Below are positions 31,408-38,320 of a stretch of DNA of 39,535 nt, in pieces. The notes under the pieces were generated by a model that did not search any database, was not told the DNA's origin, and worked only from the letters and a program-made list of their open reading frames with translations. Position 1 is the first letter of the stretch, and each line of letters begins with the position of its first letter. Source of the DNA: an uncultured Acetatifactor sp. (GTDB lineage: Bacteria > Bacillota > Clostridia > Lachnospirales > Lachnospiraceae); NCBI GenBank assembly GCA_947589505.1, contig CANQCF010000008.1, positions 1 through 39,535 on the forward strand, given 5' to 3'. The translations under genes were made by a program, and so were the position numbers.

Positions 31408-31872
31408 TCACCCTCCGAAAAGCCGGAACAAATAATACCCGATCCCCAGGATCCAGCTGGAGAAAATACCGTACAGGATCACAGGTCCCGCGATGGTAAA
31501 GATCTTGCAGCCCACGCCGAACACCTGCCCCTCGGCCTTGAACTCAATGGCCGCGGAGGCCACGGAATTGGCGAATCCCGTGATGGGTACCAGGGCTCCC
31601 GCTCCGCCCCATTTCACCAGGCTGGGAAAAATATTGAAGCCTGTGAGGAGCACGGAGAGCAGGATCAGGAGCAGGGAACACCAGCTCCCGGCGTCCTGTC
31701 TCTCCAGCCCGAACCGGTCCATGCCCGTGTTGAGGATAAACTGTCCGATGCAGCAGAGGACGCCGCCGGTCACAAACGCCTTCGCCATCTGCAAAAGCAG
31801 ATTCGGCGTAGGCGTCACCCGCTTGACATAGTCCTGATATTCTTTCTTTTCCGTCTCGATAACCTGTTCCAT
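31408..31872 (-). CDS. spoVAC: Stage V sporulation protein AC
   Basis: This 154-residue membrane protein matches SpoVAC: an N-terminal basic segment (YVKRVTPTPNLLLQMAKAFVTGG), then GAGALVPITGFANSVASAAIEFKAEGQVFGVGCKIFTIAGPVI. SpoVA proteins form the inner-membrane channel that moves dipicolinic acid into the forespore and out at germination. GGAGG is about eleven bases upstream of the start. It is separated from spoVAB by 436 bases of repeats, and spoVAD/spoVAE do not follow it. Confidence 0.93.
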   Translation of the reverse strand: MEQVIETEKKEYQDYVKRVTPTPNLLLQMAKAFVTGGVLCCIGQFILNTGMDRFGLERQDAGSWCSLLLILLSVLLTGFNIFPSLVKWGGAGALVPITGFANSVASAAIEFKAEGQVFGVGCKIFTIAGPVILYGIFSSWILGIGYYLFRLFGG

Positions 31873-31958
31873 ATTTCTCTATTCCTCCATTTTTCGTATC
31901 TGTTCTCTAACCATACTTTACAATTCTTTCAGACGCGGAACCTTATGAAAAAAATCGT

Positions 31959-32018
31959 ATACTTTCTGATCCCGCCTTCCAGGAGCAGTCTCTCCCTGTC
32001 CTATCGTCAGAAAGTATA
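31959..32018. repeat. Twelve-bp inverted repeat with T-run, in the spoVAB-spoVAC gap
   Basis: Arms ATACTTTCTGA and TCAGAAAGTAT (extended by one pair) enclose about 37 bases. On the minus strand a run of seven T begins five bases after the second arm (31948-31954), so transcripts from spoVAB could terminate here. It is next to the 66-69-bp tandem repeat and may be part of the same element. Confidence 0.65.
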
Positions 32019-32023
32019 TCCCA

Positions 32024-32158
32024 ACTGCCGCCCTATTATGCGCGGCAGTGCGACTTCCCGAAAGGCTGACTGTCCTCTTTCTCACTCTCTGCACTGCCCT
32101 GTTATGCGCGGCAGCCCGACTTCCCGAAAGGCTGGCTGTCCTCTTTCTCACTCTCTGC
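32024..32158. repeat. Tandem duplication of a 66-69-bp unit
   Basis: Two copies, 32024-32092 (69 bases) and 32093-32158 (66 bases), nearly identical over the stretch GACTTCCCGAAAGGCTG and the end CTCACTCTCTGC. Each copy holds an internal stem of CTGCC with GGCAG. A minus-strand frame across both copies repeats QRVRKRT and SLSGSR, but I treat it as repeat DNA and not a gene. Confidence 0.85.
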
Positions 32159-32207
32159 AATGTCCCGCACACGAGCTTATTCACGCGTTTTACCTGTCTT
32201 TTTTCAA

Positions 32208-32297
32208 AAACAGCTCTTCCAAAAGCAGCTCATGCATAAGCAACTTTTACAGAAACAGTTCTTACAGAAGCAGCGCTTAAATAAGCAGCTCTCAAAA
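32208..32297. repeat. Tandem array of a 15-bp unit, six copies
   Basis: Six exact-length units at 32208, 32223, 32238, 32253, 32268 and 32283, each starting AAGCAG, AAACAG or AAGCAA on the plus strand, with a variable tail. The array ends 11 bases from the spoVAB stop codon. Minus-strand frames contain stops; the plus-strand frame stays open but lacks gene-like context. Confidence 0.88.
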
Positions 32298-32308
32298 AAC
32301 AATTCCCC

Positions 32309-32794
32309 CTACCCCGCAGTCCGATGAAATTCCGACCAGAAGTAAAAGAGGGAGCCCGCCAGCTTTCCCAGCGCCATGGAGGCCACGGCCAGGGAAAGCC
32401 CCCTTCGCAGGAAGACCCGCCTCGTAAAGATCGGGATGCTGTCCAGCATCTCCGCGATTGCCAGCGCCAGACAACCGATAAACAGGCCGCTGAAAAGGCC
32501 CACTACCACCAGCGCCGCCTGGCCCAGGACCTGCAGGGAAAAGAGCGACTGGGGGAACCTGTTCTGCAGATAATATCCCAGGGCGCAGTGCTCCGGGAAC
32601 ACGCTCACAAGACAGCCCGCGATGGAACCCCAGATCACCATCTCTTCATAGAGATAGATCTTTCCCGCCGTATGGGTCCTGCCGGCGAACCGGGGCACGA
32701 GACCCACAGCGGCCAGCACCGTAAAAACCCCCGCCGCCGACAGGAAGCCGTAACTTCCCCCGAAGAGGAGCAAAAAACATTTTGTCAGCATCAT
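32309..32794 (-). CDS. spoVAB: Stage V sporulation protein AB
   Basis: This 161-residue membrane protein matches SpoVAB: FLSAAGVFTVLAAVGLVPRFAGRT, then a core with LYEEMVIWGS, GLFSGLFIGCLALAIAEMLDSIPIFTRR and a final GKLAGSLFYF. It has about four to five transmembrane helices. It is part of the SpoVA dipicolinic acid channel. The start overlaps the spoVAA stop by four bases. It is slightly longer than the Bacillus protein. Confidence 0.9.
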   Translation of the reverse strand: MMLTKCFLLLFGGSYGFLSAAGVFTVLAAVGLVPRFAGRTHTAGKIYLYEEMVIWGSIAGCLVSVFPEHCALGYYLQNRFPQSLFSLQVLGQAALVVVGLFSGLFIGCLALAIAEMLDSIPIFTRRVFLRRGLSLAVASMALGKLAGSLFYFWSEFHRTAG

Positions 32795-33426
32795 CCCTGA
32801 TTGTCCTCCTCCATGCTCTTTCGGTCCGCGATCTCAATTAAGGCGTTGTCCACGTCCTTTTCATAGTTCCGCATGGCGACCTCGATAGGCGTGGGATCCT
32901 TCGTGATGACCCTGCCTCCCGCGTGATTGAAAAAGATCAGGATCCCCAGTGCCACCCCCACGGAGTAAGCCACCTCCAGGGCATTTACGCCCCCGGGCTC
33001 CGCGTTCATGATCATCCGGTACATCTCTGTAAAGATGTCGTTGATGCCGATGTCGTTGTGGTAGGCCATGATTGTAAAACCGGTACCAAAAAAACTCACG
33101 AGACACACCGCGACGGTCTTCACATTCTGAACCCATCCCGGTGTATCGCCGTGAGTCACATATTCGATCAGCACATCCGTCTCCCCGATCACCTGGACGG
33201 TGATCTGCGGACACGCCTCCTCCATCAGTTCCACCAGCCGGAGCGTGCTCACCACATGTCTCTTCGGATCCTTTTCTCCGAAGTGATGAACCTTCAGGCT
33301 GTTTAATTTCGCGCTGATATTTTTATCCGCGCATCTAAGACTGCAGATATCCCGCAGGAACACATCCTCCGATTTGATCTTCGCGCTCCGCAGGCACTTT
33401 AAATAGACATTGCTGTTGCTGCTCAT
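32791..33426 (-). CDS. spoVAA: Stage V sporulation protein AA
   Basis: This 211-residue protein matches SpoVAA: a soluble N-terminal half (YLKCLRSAKIKSEDVFLRDICSL), then two transmembrane segments near 100-120 and 148-168 separated by GINDIFTEMYRMIMNAEPGG, and the C-terminal RVITKDPTPIEVAMRNYEKDVDNAL. It is part of the SpoVA channel. AAAGGAG precedes the ATG, and the gene overlaps spoVAB by four bases. Confidence 0.92.
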   Translation of the reverse strand: MSSNSNVYLKCLRSAKIKSEDVFLRDICSLRCADKNISAKLNSLKVHHFGEKDPKRHVVSTLRLVELMEEACPQITVQVIGETDVLIEYVTHGDTPGWVQNVKTVAVCLVSFFGTGFTIMAYHNDIGINDIFTEMYRMIMNAEPGGVNALEVAYSVGVALGILIFFNHAGGRVITKDPTPIEVAMRNYEKDVDNALIEIADRKSMEEDNQG

Positions 33427-33488
33427 GGAAACTCCTTTCCGAAAGACACTCCATTTCCTTCGGATAGATTTTCCATAAACAGGCCGGA

Positions 33489-34730
33489 TTATTCCTCCCA
33501 GACCGGTTCAAATGCAATATTCATATCTACGTCGCCCTTGATCCCCTGTACGCTTCCCTTATTGGAATACTGCCAGATCTTGTACGCGTAAGGATAATAC
33601 ATCTCGACTTTGTAATAGGCGAACCACTTGTCGTATTCCTCCAGCTGTTCCAGATCCAGCATGAGAGCCCCCATCTCCAGATTGTGATAGACCATGGGGC
33701 GGTATCCGGCCGCCTTGATGGTGTCGCAGAACAGTTTCACCAGCCTGGTGCGCTCCTGGGCGTCCAGCTGATTCATCCTTCCGTTCTCCGCGGTCTTCTC
33801 CACATCTATGACCACCGGGCAATCAATTCGATAGGGTTTGATCAGATCCAAAACCAGCTGGGCTTCCTCCAAAACCTCCGCGTCATTCACTGCCTGAGTA
33901 AAGAAGTACACTCCCGTCTTGATCCCCGCGTCATTTGCGCCCTGCAGGTTGGCTTTGGCGCTCTCATCCGTCACAAGCGTACCTTTTTGTCCGTATCCCC
34001 GGTAACCCGCCCGGATAAAGGTGAATGTCACGCCGTCCTCCGCCACTTTTTTCCAATCGATGGCTCCCTGATACAGGGACACGTCGATCCCCTTGTAGGA
34101 GGACACCGCTCCGTCCCGCAGATACTGCAGTTCCCCGTTCTCCAGAATATTTAAGTTCGTCTCGGCATAATCATTTTTCTCTATGGTATCCTTCACAGGG
34201 ATAAAATGATACTTTCCGCCGCTTGCGACCACGAGATGATCCTTATAAAGGGGGCGCAGCGTCTCCACAACGGAAGTCCCCTCCCCAAGGCTGAGGCGGA
34301 TCTGTTCGAGAACATCCTGCTCGCCCTCCATCTTTCCCGTTTCATATTCTTCTAAAAGGCGGCGGGTCAGCTCCTCCTGAGCCTCCGCTTCCTCATAGGC
34401 GTCCGGAGAATCCGGCGTCTCTTCCCCTGAATTGTCACTCTCGATCTGATTTACAGCCTCCTGCGTCTCCTTTGCATTCCTGTGGTTCAGATAAACATTC
34501 CCCAAAAAATACAAGGTCAGCAGGATCATCAAAATTGTTCCGGTTGCAAAAAGCGGCGCGCGCAGTTTCTGATGAAACCCGGTCCTGTCATTCGGTTTTC
34601 GGTTCACGGAATCCCTGGCGAGCTGATACCTGGCAGCCCTCTCGTTCTCAGGCCGGCTGATCTTTCCGGTGTCATCCAAATCCAGAACTTCAAAATCATC
34701 CTTTCTATCGCTTTCCATCCAGTTTTTCAA
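33489..34730 (-). CDS. Membrane-anchored GH25 muramidase-like protein
   Basis: This 413-residue protein has a cytoplasmic head (1-58), a transmembrane segment (60-80), an acidic, charged stalk (85-150), a linker domain (150-210) and a C-terminal GH25 domain (about 213-413). The GH25 core shows GIDVSLYQGAIDW (Asp216), then VVIDVEKT (Asp309 and Glu311, catalytic). GH25 enzymes cut the glycan strands of peptidoglycan. The start at 34730 is a TTG preceded by GGGGTGG; an ATG four codons later (34718) is an alternative. It is inserted between sigF and spoVAA, which suggests a role in forespore wall or engulfment biology; that is inference. Confidence 0.85.
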   Translation of the reverse strand: MKNWMESDRKDDFEVLDLDDTGKISRPENERAARYQLARDSVNRKPNDRTGFHQKLRAPLFATGTILMILLTLYFLGNVYLNHRNAKETQEAVNQIESDNSGEETPDSPDAYEEAEAQEELTRRLLEEYETGKMEGEQDVLEQIRLSLGEGTSVVETLRPLYKDHLVVASGGKYHFIPVKDTIEKNDYAETNLNILENGELQYLRDGAVSSYKGIDVSLYQGAIDWKKVAEDGVTFTFIRAGYRGYGQKGTLVTDESAKANLQGANDAGIKTGVYFFTQAVNDAEVLEEAQLVLDLIKPYRIDCPVVIDVEKTAENGRMNQLDAQERTRLVKLFCDTIKAAGYRPMVYHNLEMGALMLDLEQLEEYDKWFAYYKVEMYYPYAYKIWQYSNKGSVQGIKGDVDMNIAFEPVWEE

Positions 34731-34821
34731 TACCTATCCACCCCTTGCTCTCTCTGTATCCCAAGATCGTTTCCATCTTTTTTATTTTAGCTTATTTATT
34801 GCAAAAAAGAAAGCCCCATAT

Positions 34822-35586
34822 TTAGGAAATAGCGCGTTCCCGGAGCTGCTGCAAAATCTTTTTTTCTCTTCTGCTGACCTGTACCTGACTGATTCCAAGG
34901 CTCTGAGCTGTCTCCGTCTGGGATTTGTCCCGGAAATATCTGAGCCAGATCAGTTTTTTATCATCCTCCGCAAGCTCCTCCAGGAGCTGTTTTAAGAGCA
35001 TGCGATCCAAAAGCTTTTCCTTTTCCGGATCCCTCACCCCCGGATACAGGGAAGCACGCACGCCTCCTCCCTCCGCGTCCCCGGCGATCCTCTCCAGAAG
35101 CGGCAGCATGGTTCCGCCTTCCGTCTCCAAGCCCTCCTCCAGGGAATCCACGCAGTTGTCCGCATCCAGAGCCAGCAGCGTTTCCTCCTTCGTCATCCCC
35201 GATGCCTGAATGAGTTCCTCCAGGCAGGGTTCCCGCCCCAGCTCCCCAAAGAGTCTTTCCCGGACAAGGGCAAGCCGGGCGCTGTTTTCCTTTACAGCCC
35301 TGGAAATTTTTACAAGCCCGTCGTCCCGGAGGAACCGCCGGATCTCCCCCATGATCAGCGGCACCGCGTATGTTGAAAACTGAAGCCCAAGGGAGAGATC
35401 AAATTTATCGATAGCCTTGATCAGTCCGATGGCCCCGATCTGAAAGAGATCCTCCGAATCCACGCCTCTCCCGGAAAACCGCTTTGCGATGTGACGGACC
35501 AGCCCCAGATTTTTCTCGATCAGCACCTCTCTCGCCTCTTTATCTCCCGCCTGTGATTTTGCGATCAGCGCCGACACATTTTCCAT
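34822..35586 (-). CDS. sigF: RNA polymerase sigma factor SigF
   Basis: This 254-residue sigma-70 family factor has region 2 around EDLFQIGAIGLIKAIDKFDLSLGLQFSTYAVPLIMGEIRRFLRD and a region 4 helix-turn-helix ending QTETAQSLGISQVQVSRREKKIL. Sigma-F is the first forespore-specific factor and is held inactive by SpoIIAB. The gene order spoIIAA-spoIIAB-sigF supports sigF rather than the related sigG. It starts two bases after the spoIIAB stop. It is the last gene of the spoIIA group here. Confidence 0.95.
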   Translation of the reverse strand: MENVSALIAKSQAGDKEAREVLIEKNLGLVRHIAKRFSGRGVDSEDLFQIGAIGLIKAIDKFDLSLGLQFSTYAVPLIMGEIRRFLRDDGLVKISRAVKENSARLALVRERLFGELGREPCLEELIQASGMTKEETLLALDADNCVDSLEEGLETEGGTMLPLLERIAGDAEGGGVRASLYPGVRDPEKEKLLDRMLLKQLLEELAEDDKKLIWLRYFRDKSQTETAQSLGISQVQVSRREKKILQQLRERAIS

Positions 35587-35588
35587 GA

Positions 35589-36083
35589 CTACTCCTCTCC
35601 TGGTATCCAGGAACCGCTGGTCATTTTTTTCCGCATATGTATTCTGGTTCCCTTTCCCGGGCTGCTCTCCACCTCCAGATGATCCATAAAGGCTTCCATA
35701 AAAGCGAAACCCATGCCGGAGCGGTCCAGTTCCGGCATAGTGGTGTAGAGAGGTTCCATCGCCTTGGAGATGTCTTCGATCCCTTTTCCCTGATCCTCCA
35801 CCGTCACATCCAGCACGCCGTCCGCCAGCTTGCAGGCAAGCCGGACCTTGCCCGGAAAATAATCCCCTGCGGATGGCCTCACCTCGCCGTGCCGGCTGTA
35901 TCCCTGCAGGTTCCCGTAGCCGTGGATGATAGCGTTTGTCACCGCCTCAGAGACCGCCGTCTTGATATCCGACAGTTCCTCCAAGGTGGGATTTAAGTGC
36001 GCCACAAAGGCGGCCACGGCAACCCTTGCAAGCCCCTCGTTCGTGGATTTTGCGTCAAATAGCAGTTCCATCTCGTTGTTCAT
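35589..36083 (-). CDS. spoIIAB: Anti-sigma F factor SpoIIAB
   Basis: This 164-residue GHKL-family serine kinase binds and inhibits sigma-F and phosphorylates SpoIIAA. The N-box EAVTNAIIHGYGN, the G1 box VEDQGKGI and the G2 region GMGFAFMEAFMD are visible. It sits directly before sigF. In most spore formers it overlaps or abuts spoIIAA; here 235 bases separate them. The C-terminus has a short extra tail (TSGSWIPGEE). GAGGG precedes the start. Confidence 0.95.
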   Translation of the reverse strand: MNNEMELLFDAKSTNEGLARVAVAAFVAHLNPTLEELSDIKTAVSEAVTNAIIHGYGNLQGYSRHGEVRPSAGDYFPGKVRLACKLADGVLDVTVEDQGKGIEDISKAMEPLYTTMPELDRSGMGFAFMEAFMDHLEVESSPGKGTRIHMRKKMTSGSWIPGEE

Positions 36084-36148
36084 TTTCTTACCCTCAGCGC
36101 TCTCTTTGCGCTCCTTTCCTGTTCTTTGTTCCTGTTTTTTCTCTCTTT

Positions 36149-36275
36149 TACGGCATCCTTCGCTGCCCGTCCTTCCATTTTACGGCATTGTTCACCGCCC
36201 CGTCTTTCCGCTTACGGCATCCTTCGCCGCCCGTCCTTCCATTTTACGGCATTGTTCACCGCCGTCTTTCCGCTT
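36149..36275. repeat. ABAB tandem array of a 32-bp unit between spoIIAA and spoIIAB
   Basis: Units at 36149-36180, 36181-36212, 36213-36244 and 36245-36275 all start TACGGCAT on the plus strand. Units 1 and 3 share the ending CCTTCCATTT; units 2 and 4 share CGTCTTTCCGCT. This is a 64-base higher-order repeat present twice. In the spoIIA message the array is purine-rich. Units contain stops and encode nothing evident. Confidence 0.9.
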
Positions 36276-36318
36276 TCTTCTATACCCCCGTTTTCAGCCG
36301 GTTTTCATAACCGCTTCA

Positions 36319-36624
36319 CTACGCCAGCACTTCCACCAGGGCGCTCATGCCGGAGAGGTCCAGGATCCTGCGGATCTGGCGCCCTACATTGATGGCATAC
36401 ACCTTTCCTCCCAGGCAGGCTATCTTTTTATAGCGCCCCATGATGATACCGATCCCGGAGGAGTCCATAAACACGGTGTCCTCAAAGTCAAACACCACAT
36501 GACACACATTCTCCTCCATCAAAAAGCGGTCCGCCTCCTGACAGATATACCCGGCCTGGTAGTGATCCACCTCCTCCGGAAGCTTCACCATAAGGCAGTT
36601 GTCGATCACTTGAAAGTTCTCCAT
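36319..36624 (-). CDS. spoIIAA: Anti-anti-sigma factor SpoIIAA
   Basis: This 101-residue STAS-domain protein has the phosphorylation loop FMDSSGIGIIMGRYKKI (Ser55 or Ser56). Unphosphorylated SpoIIAA displaces sigma-F from SpoIIAB; phosphorylation by SpoIIAB inactivates it. The start at 36624 is preceded by GAGGAGG at the right distance, so the longer frame beginning at 36663 is not used. It is the first gene of the spoIIA group. I could not find a convincing sigma-H promoter. Confidence 0.95.
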   Translation of the reverse strand: MENFQVIDNCLMVKLPEEVDHYQAGYICQEADRFLMEENVCHVVFDFEDTVFMDSSGIGIIMGRYKKIACLGGKVYAINVGRQIRRILDLSGMSALVEVLA

Positions 36625-36661
36625 TTTCTCTTCCTCCTCGCATAAACGAAATCCAGACAAC

Positions 36662-36698
36662 AAAAAAGAGCCGACAGCGTTTCTGTCAACTCTTTTCC
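36662..36698 (-). terminator. Intrinsic terminator between the TPR gene and spoIIAA
   Basis: Twelve-base arms (36666-36677 and 36683-36694, two G-U pairs) around a five-base loop, with a T-run on the minus strand. It lies after the TPR gene, separating the folC group from spoIIA. Confidence 0.85.
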
Positions 36699-36745
36699 TT
36701 CGTAGCTCATCTTTTTTATCTTTCGGTCCCAGGCACGGCAGGAGA

Positions 36746-38158
36746 CTACTCTGTCATATCCTCCATGTCCGGAAGCCACTGTCCCGCTTTTCTCGCCCAG
36801 TCGGTGTCCGGGAACAGTTCGATCACTCTATGATAGACTGCGGCCGCGTTCACCAGATCCTCATTTCCCCGGTAAGCGTTGCCCAGATCCAGAAGCGCCT
36901 CCCCGTTGCTCGGGTCATAATAAACCGCCTTCTCAAAATTCTCAATAGCCGCTTCAAAATCCTTGTTCCGGAAGAAAGTATATCCGGCCTCATGATAATT
37001 CTTCGAGAGGTCCGGGCCGATCAGCTTCAGGAGAGAATCATACAGCCCGCGGAACTGCTCGGACATCTCTTCCAGATTCAGATTCGTCCGGATATCCTCT
37101 AATTTTTCCGCCGTCTGGTTCACATCCTGCGTGTCGAGATATACGGAAGCCGCGTCGTAGAGCATGTCCATCATCTGCAGCCTGCCGTCCGTTCCCTCAT
37201 ATTCGTCCAGTTCCGCCTGCAGTTTCGTATTGGAATCCTCCAGCGTCTTGATCTGATTCTCCAGCTGCTGGATCTGATTGGTCCTGGAATCCAGCTGGCC
37301 CGCGATAGTATCCACCCTGCTCTGGGCGTCCTCCTGAGCCATCCTCTGACTCGCCGGGAGAACCAGAAAATACATAGCCGCCGCGCCGATCACCAGGCCG
37401 ATGATAATATTCAGCACCGTGGAAAAACCGCTCCTCGTCCCCTCCGTAAGGCTGGCCGGCTGGATAATTACCTCATTGTCGTTCTGATAGCGCACCGTTT
37501 CTTCCTTTTTGCGCCGGCGCTCGCTCTTCTCATTCTCGTCCGGCGCCAGCATACGGTCCACTTCTTGAAGATAGCGGAGCGCCTGGATATTTCCACGGTC
37601 CACGTTCAGAGCCTTGTTCAACTCCTTCCGGGCCCGCTCCCAATCCTCATTTTCTATATGCAGGAGCGCCAGCAGGAGGCGCGCTTTCACGAACCTGGGA
37701 CTTAAGGAAACCACTTTTTTCAGCTGGATCACCGCCAGATCCTTACTGCCCTGTCTGCAATATTCCAATGCCTGATTAAACTTCTTCATCGTCTGCCGGA
37801 TATTGTCGTACCGGGAGGGATTGTTCTGGATCCGCTCAATATAATCGGAGGCCACATTCTTCTTCGGCTCCACATTCATGCTGAGTATCCACTCGCTCAT
37901 GGCGGCGGTGCACTCTCCGATCTCATAATAGACCAGTCCCAGAAGGTTTCTGGCCTCCACATTTCTGCTGTTAAATTTCAGACTTTGTTCCAGACTGTCG
38001 ATGGCGCCGGTGAGATCCCGGACCGAAGCTTTTTCCAGCCCCTCGTTATAATATCGATTGGAGAGAGCCAGGATCTTTTTATACAGCCCCACATCTGCGC
38101 CGCAGGCGGTGCAGAAATCCTTCTCCGACAGCTGGCATCCACATTGGTAACAAACCAT
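36746..38158 (-). CDS. Zinc-ribbon TPR membrane protein
   Basis: This 470-residue protein starts with a zinc ribbon (Cys3, Cys6, Cys16, Cys19). TPR-like helical repeats follow at about 28-205, then a charged linker, a transmembrane segment (about 248-268), a coiled coil (about 275-320) and two further TPRs near 390-460. The N-terminal half should be cytoplasmic and the coiled coil and last TPRs outside. TPRs bind proteins; the partner is unknown. The ribosome site overlaps the stop codon of the small 49-residue gene, so they are coupled. It lies between folC and spoIIA, but a terminator separates it from spoIIA. Confidence 0.85.
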   Translation of the reverse strand: MVCYQCGCQLSEKDFCTACGADVGLYKKILALSNRYYNEGLEKASVRDLTGAIDSLEQSLKFNSRNVEARNLLGLVYYEIGECTAAMSEWILSMNVEPKKNVASDYIERIQNNPSRYDNIRQTMKKFNQALEYCRQGSKDLAVIQLKKVVSLSPRFVKARLLLALLHIENEDWERARKELNKALNVDRGNIQALRYLQEVDRMLAPDENEKSERRRKKEETVRYQNDNEVIIQPASLTEGTRSGFSTVLNIIIGLVIGAAAMYFLVLPASQRMAQEDAQSRVDTIAGQLDSRTNQIQQLENQIKTLEDSNTKLQAELDEYEGTDGRLQMMDMLYDAASVYLDTQDVNQTAEKLEDIRTNLNLEEMSEQFRGLYDSLLKLIGPDLSKNYHEAGYTFFRNKDFEAAIENFEKAVYYDPSNGEALLDLGNAYRGNEDLVNAAAVYHRVIELFPDTDWARKAGQWLPDMEDMTE

Positions 38159-38169
38159 GCCGATTCCTC

Positions 38170-38319
38170 CTAGCTCTCCGGCTCTTCTTCCTTTTTCACG
38201 AACATCTGCTCAAAAATTCCCGCGATATCCGTGGCGCTGTGATTATAAATCTCATCCTGGATCTCCTCCACCTCTGTGCTGGGGTGGAACTTCTTAAGTT
38301 CTTCCTCGAAATTGATCAT
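38170..38319 (-). CDS. Small acidic protein of 49 residues
   Basis: The minus-strand frame from ATG 38319 to TAG 38170 encodes a 49-residue protein (begins MINFEEELKKFHPSTEVEEI, ends KKEEEPES). It is acidic and predicted helical, with no transmembrane segment. AGGAG lies nine bases before the start. It begins one base after the folC stop, and its own stop overlaps the ribosome site of the TPR gene, so it is packed like a real operon gene. I do not recognise the family. Confidence 0.75.
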   Translation of the reverse strand: MINFEEELKKFHPSTEVEEIQDEIYNHSATDIAGIFEQMFVKKEEEPES

Positions 38320-38320
38320 T

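Noticed and set aside
31918-32280. Short repetitive ORFs on both strands in the spoVAB-spoVAC gap
   Set aside because: They consist of tandem repeats, have no convincing ribosome site and sit in a gap within an operon. I treat the sequence as repeat DNA.
36149-36275. CRISPR-like array
   Set aside because: The 32-bp units are directly adjacent with no spacers, and no cas genes are present. The same holds for the arrays at 7241 and 32208.
36620-36720. Sigma-H promoter of the spoIIA operon
   Set aside because: An AGGAAAA and a GAAA occur, but the spacing is about six instead of 11-12 bases and the -10 is imperfect.
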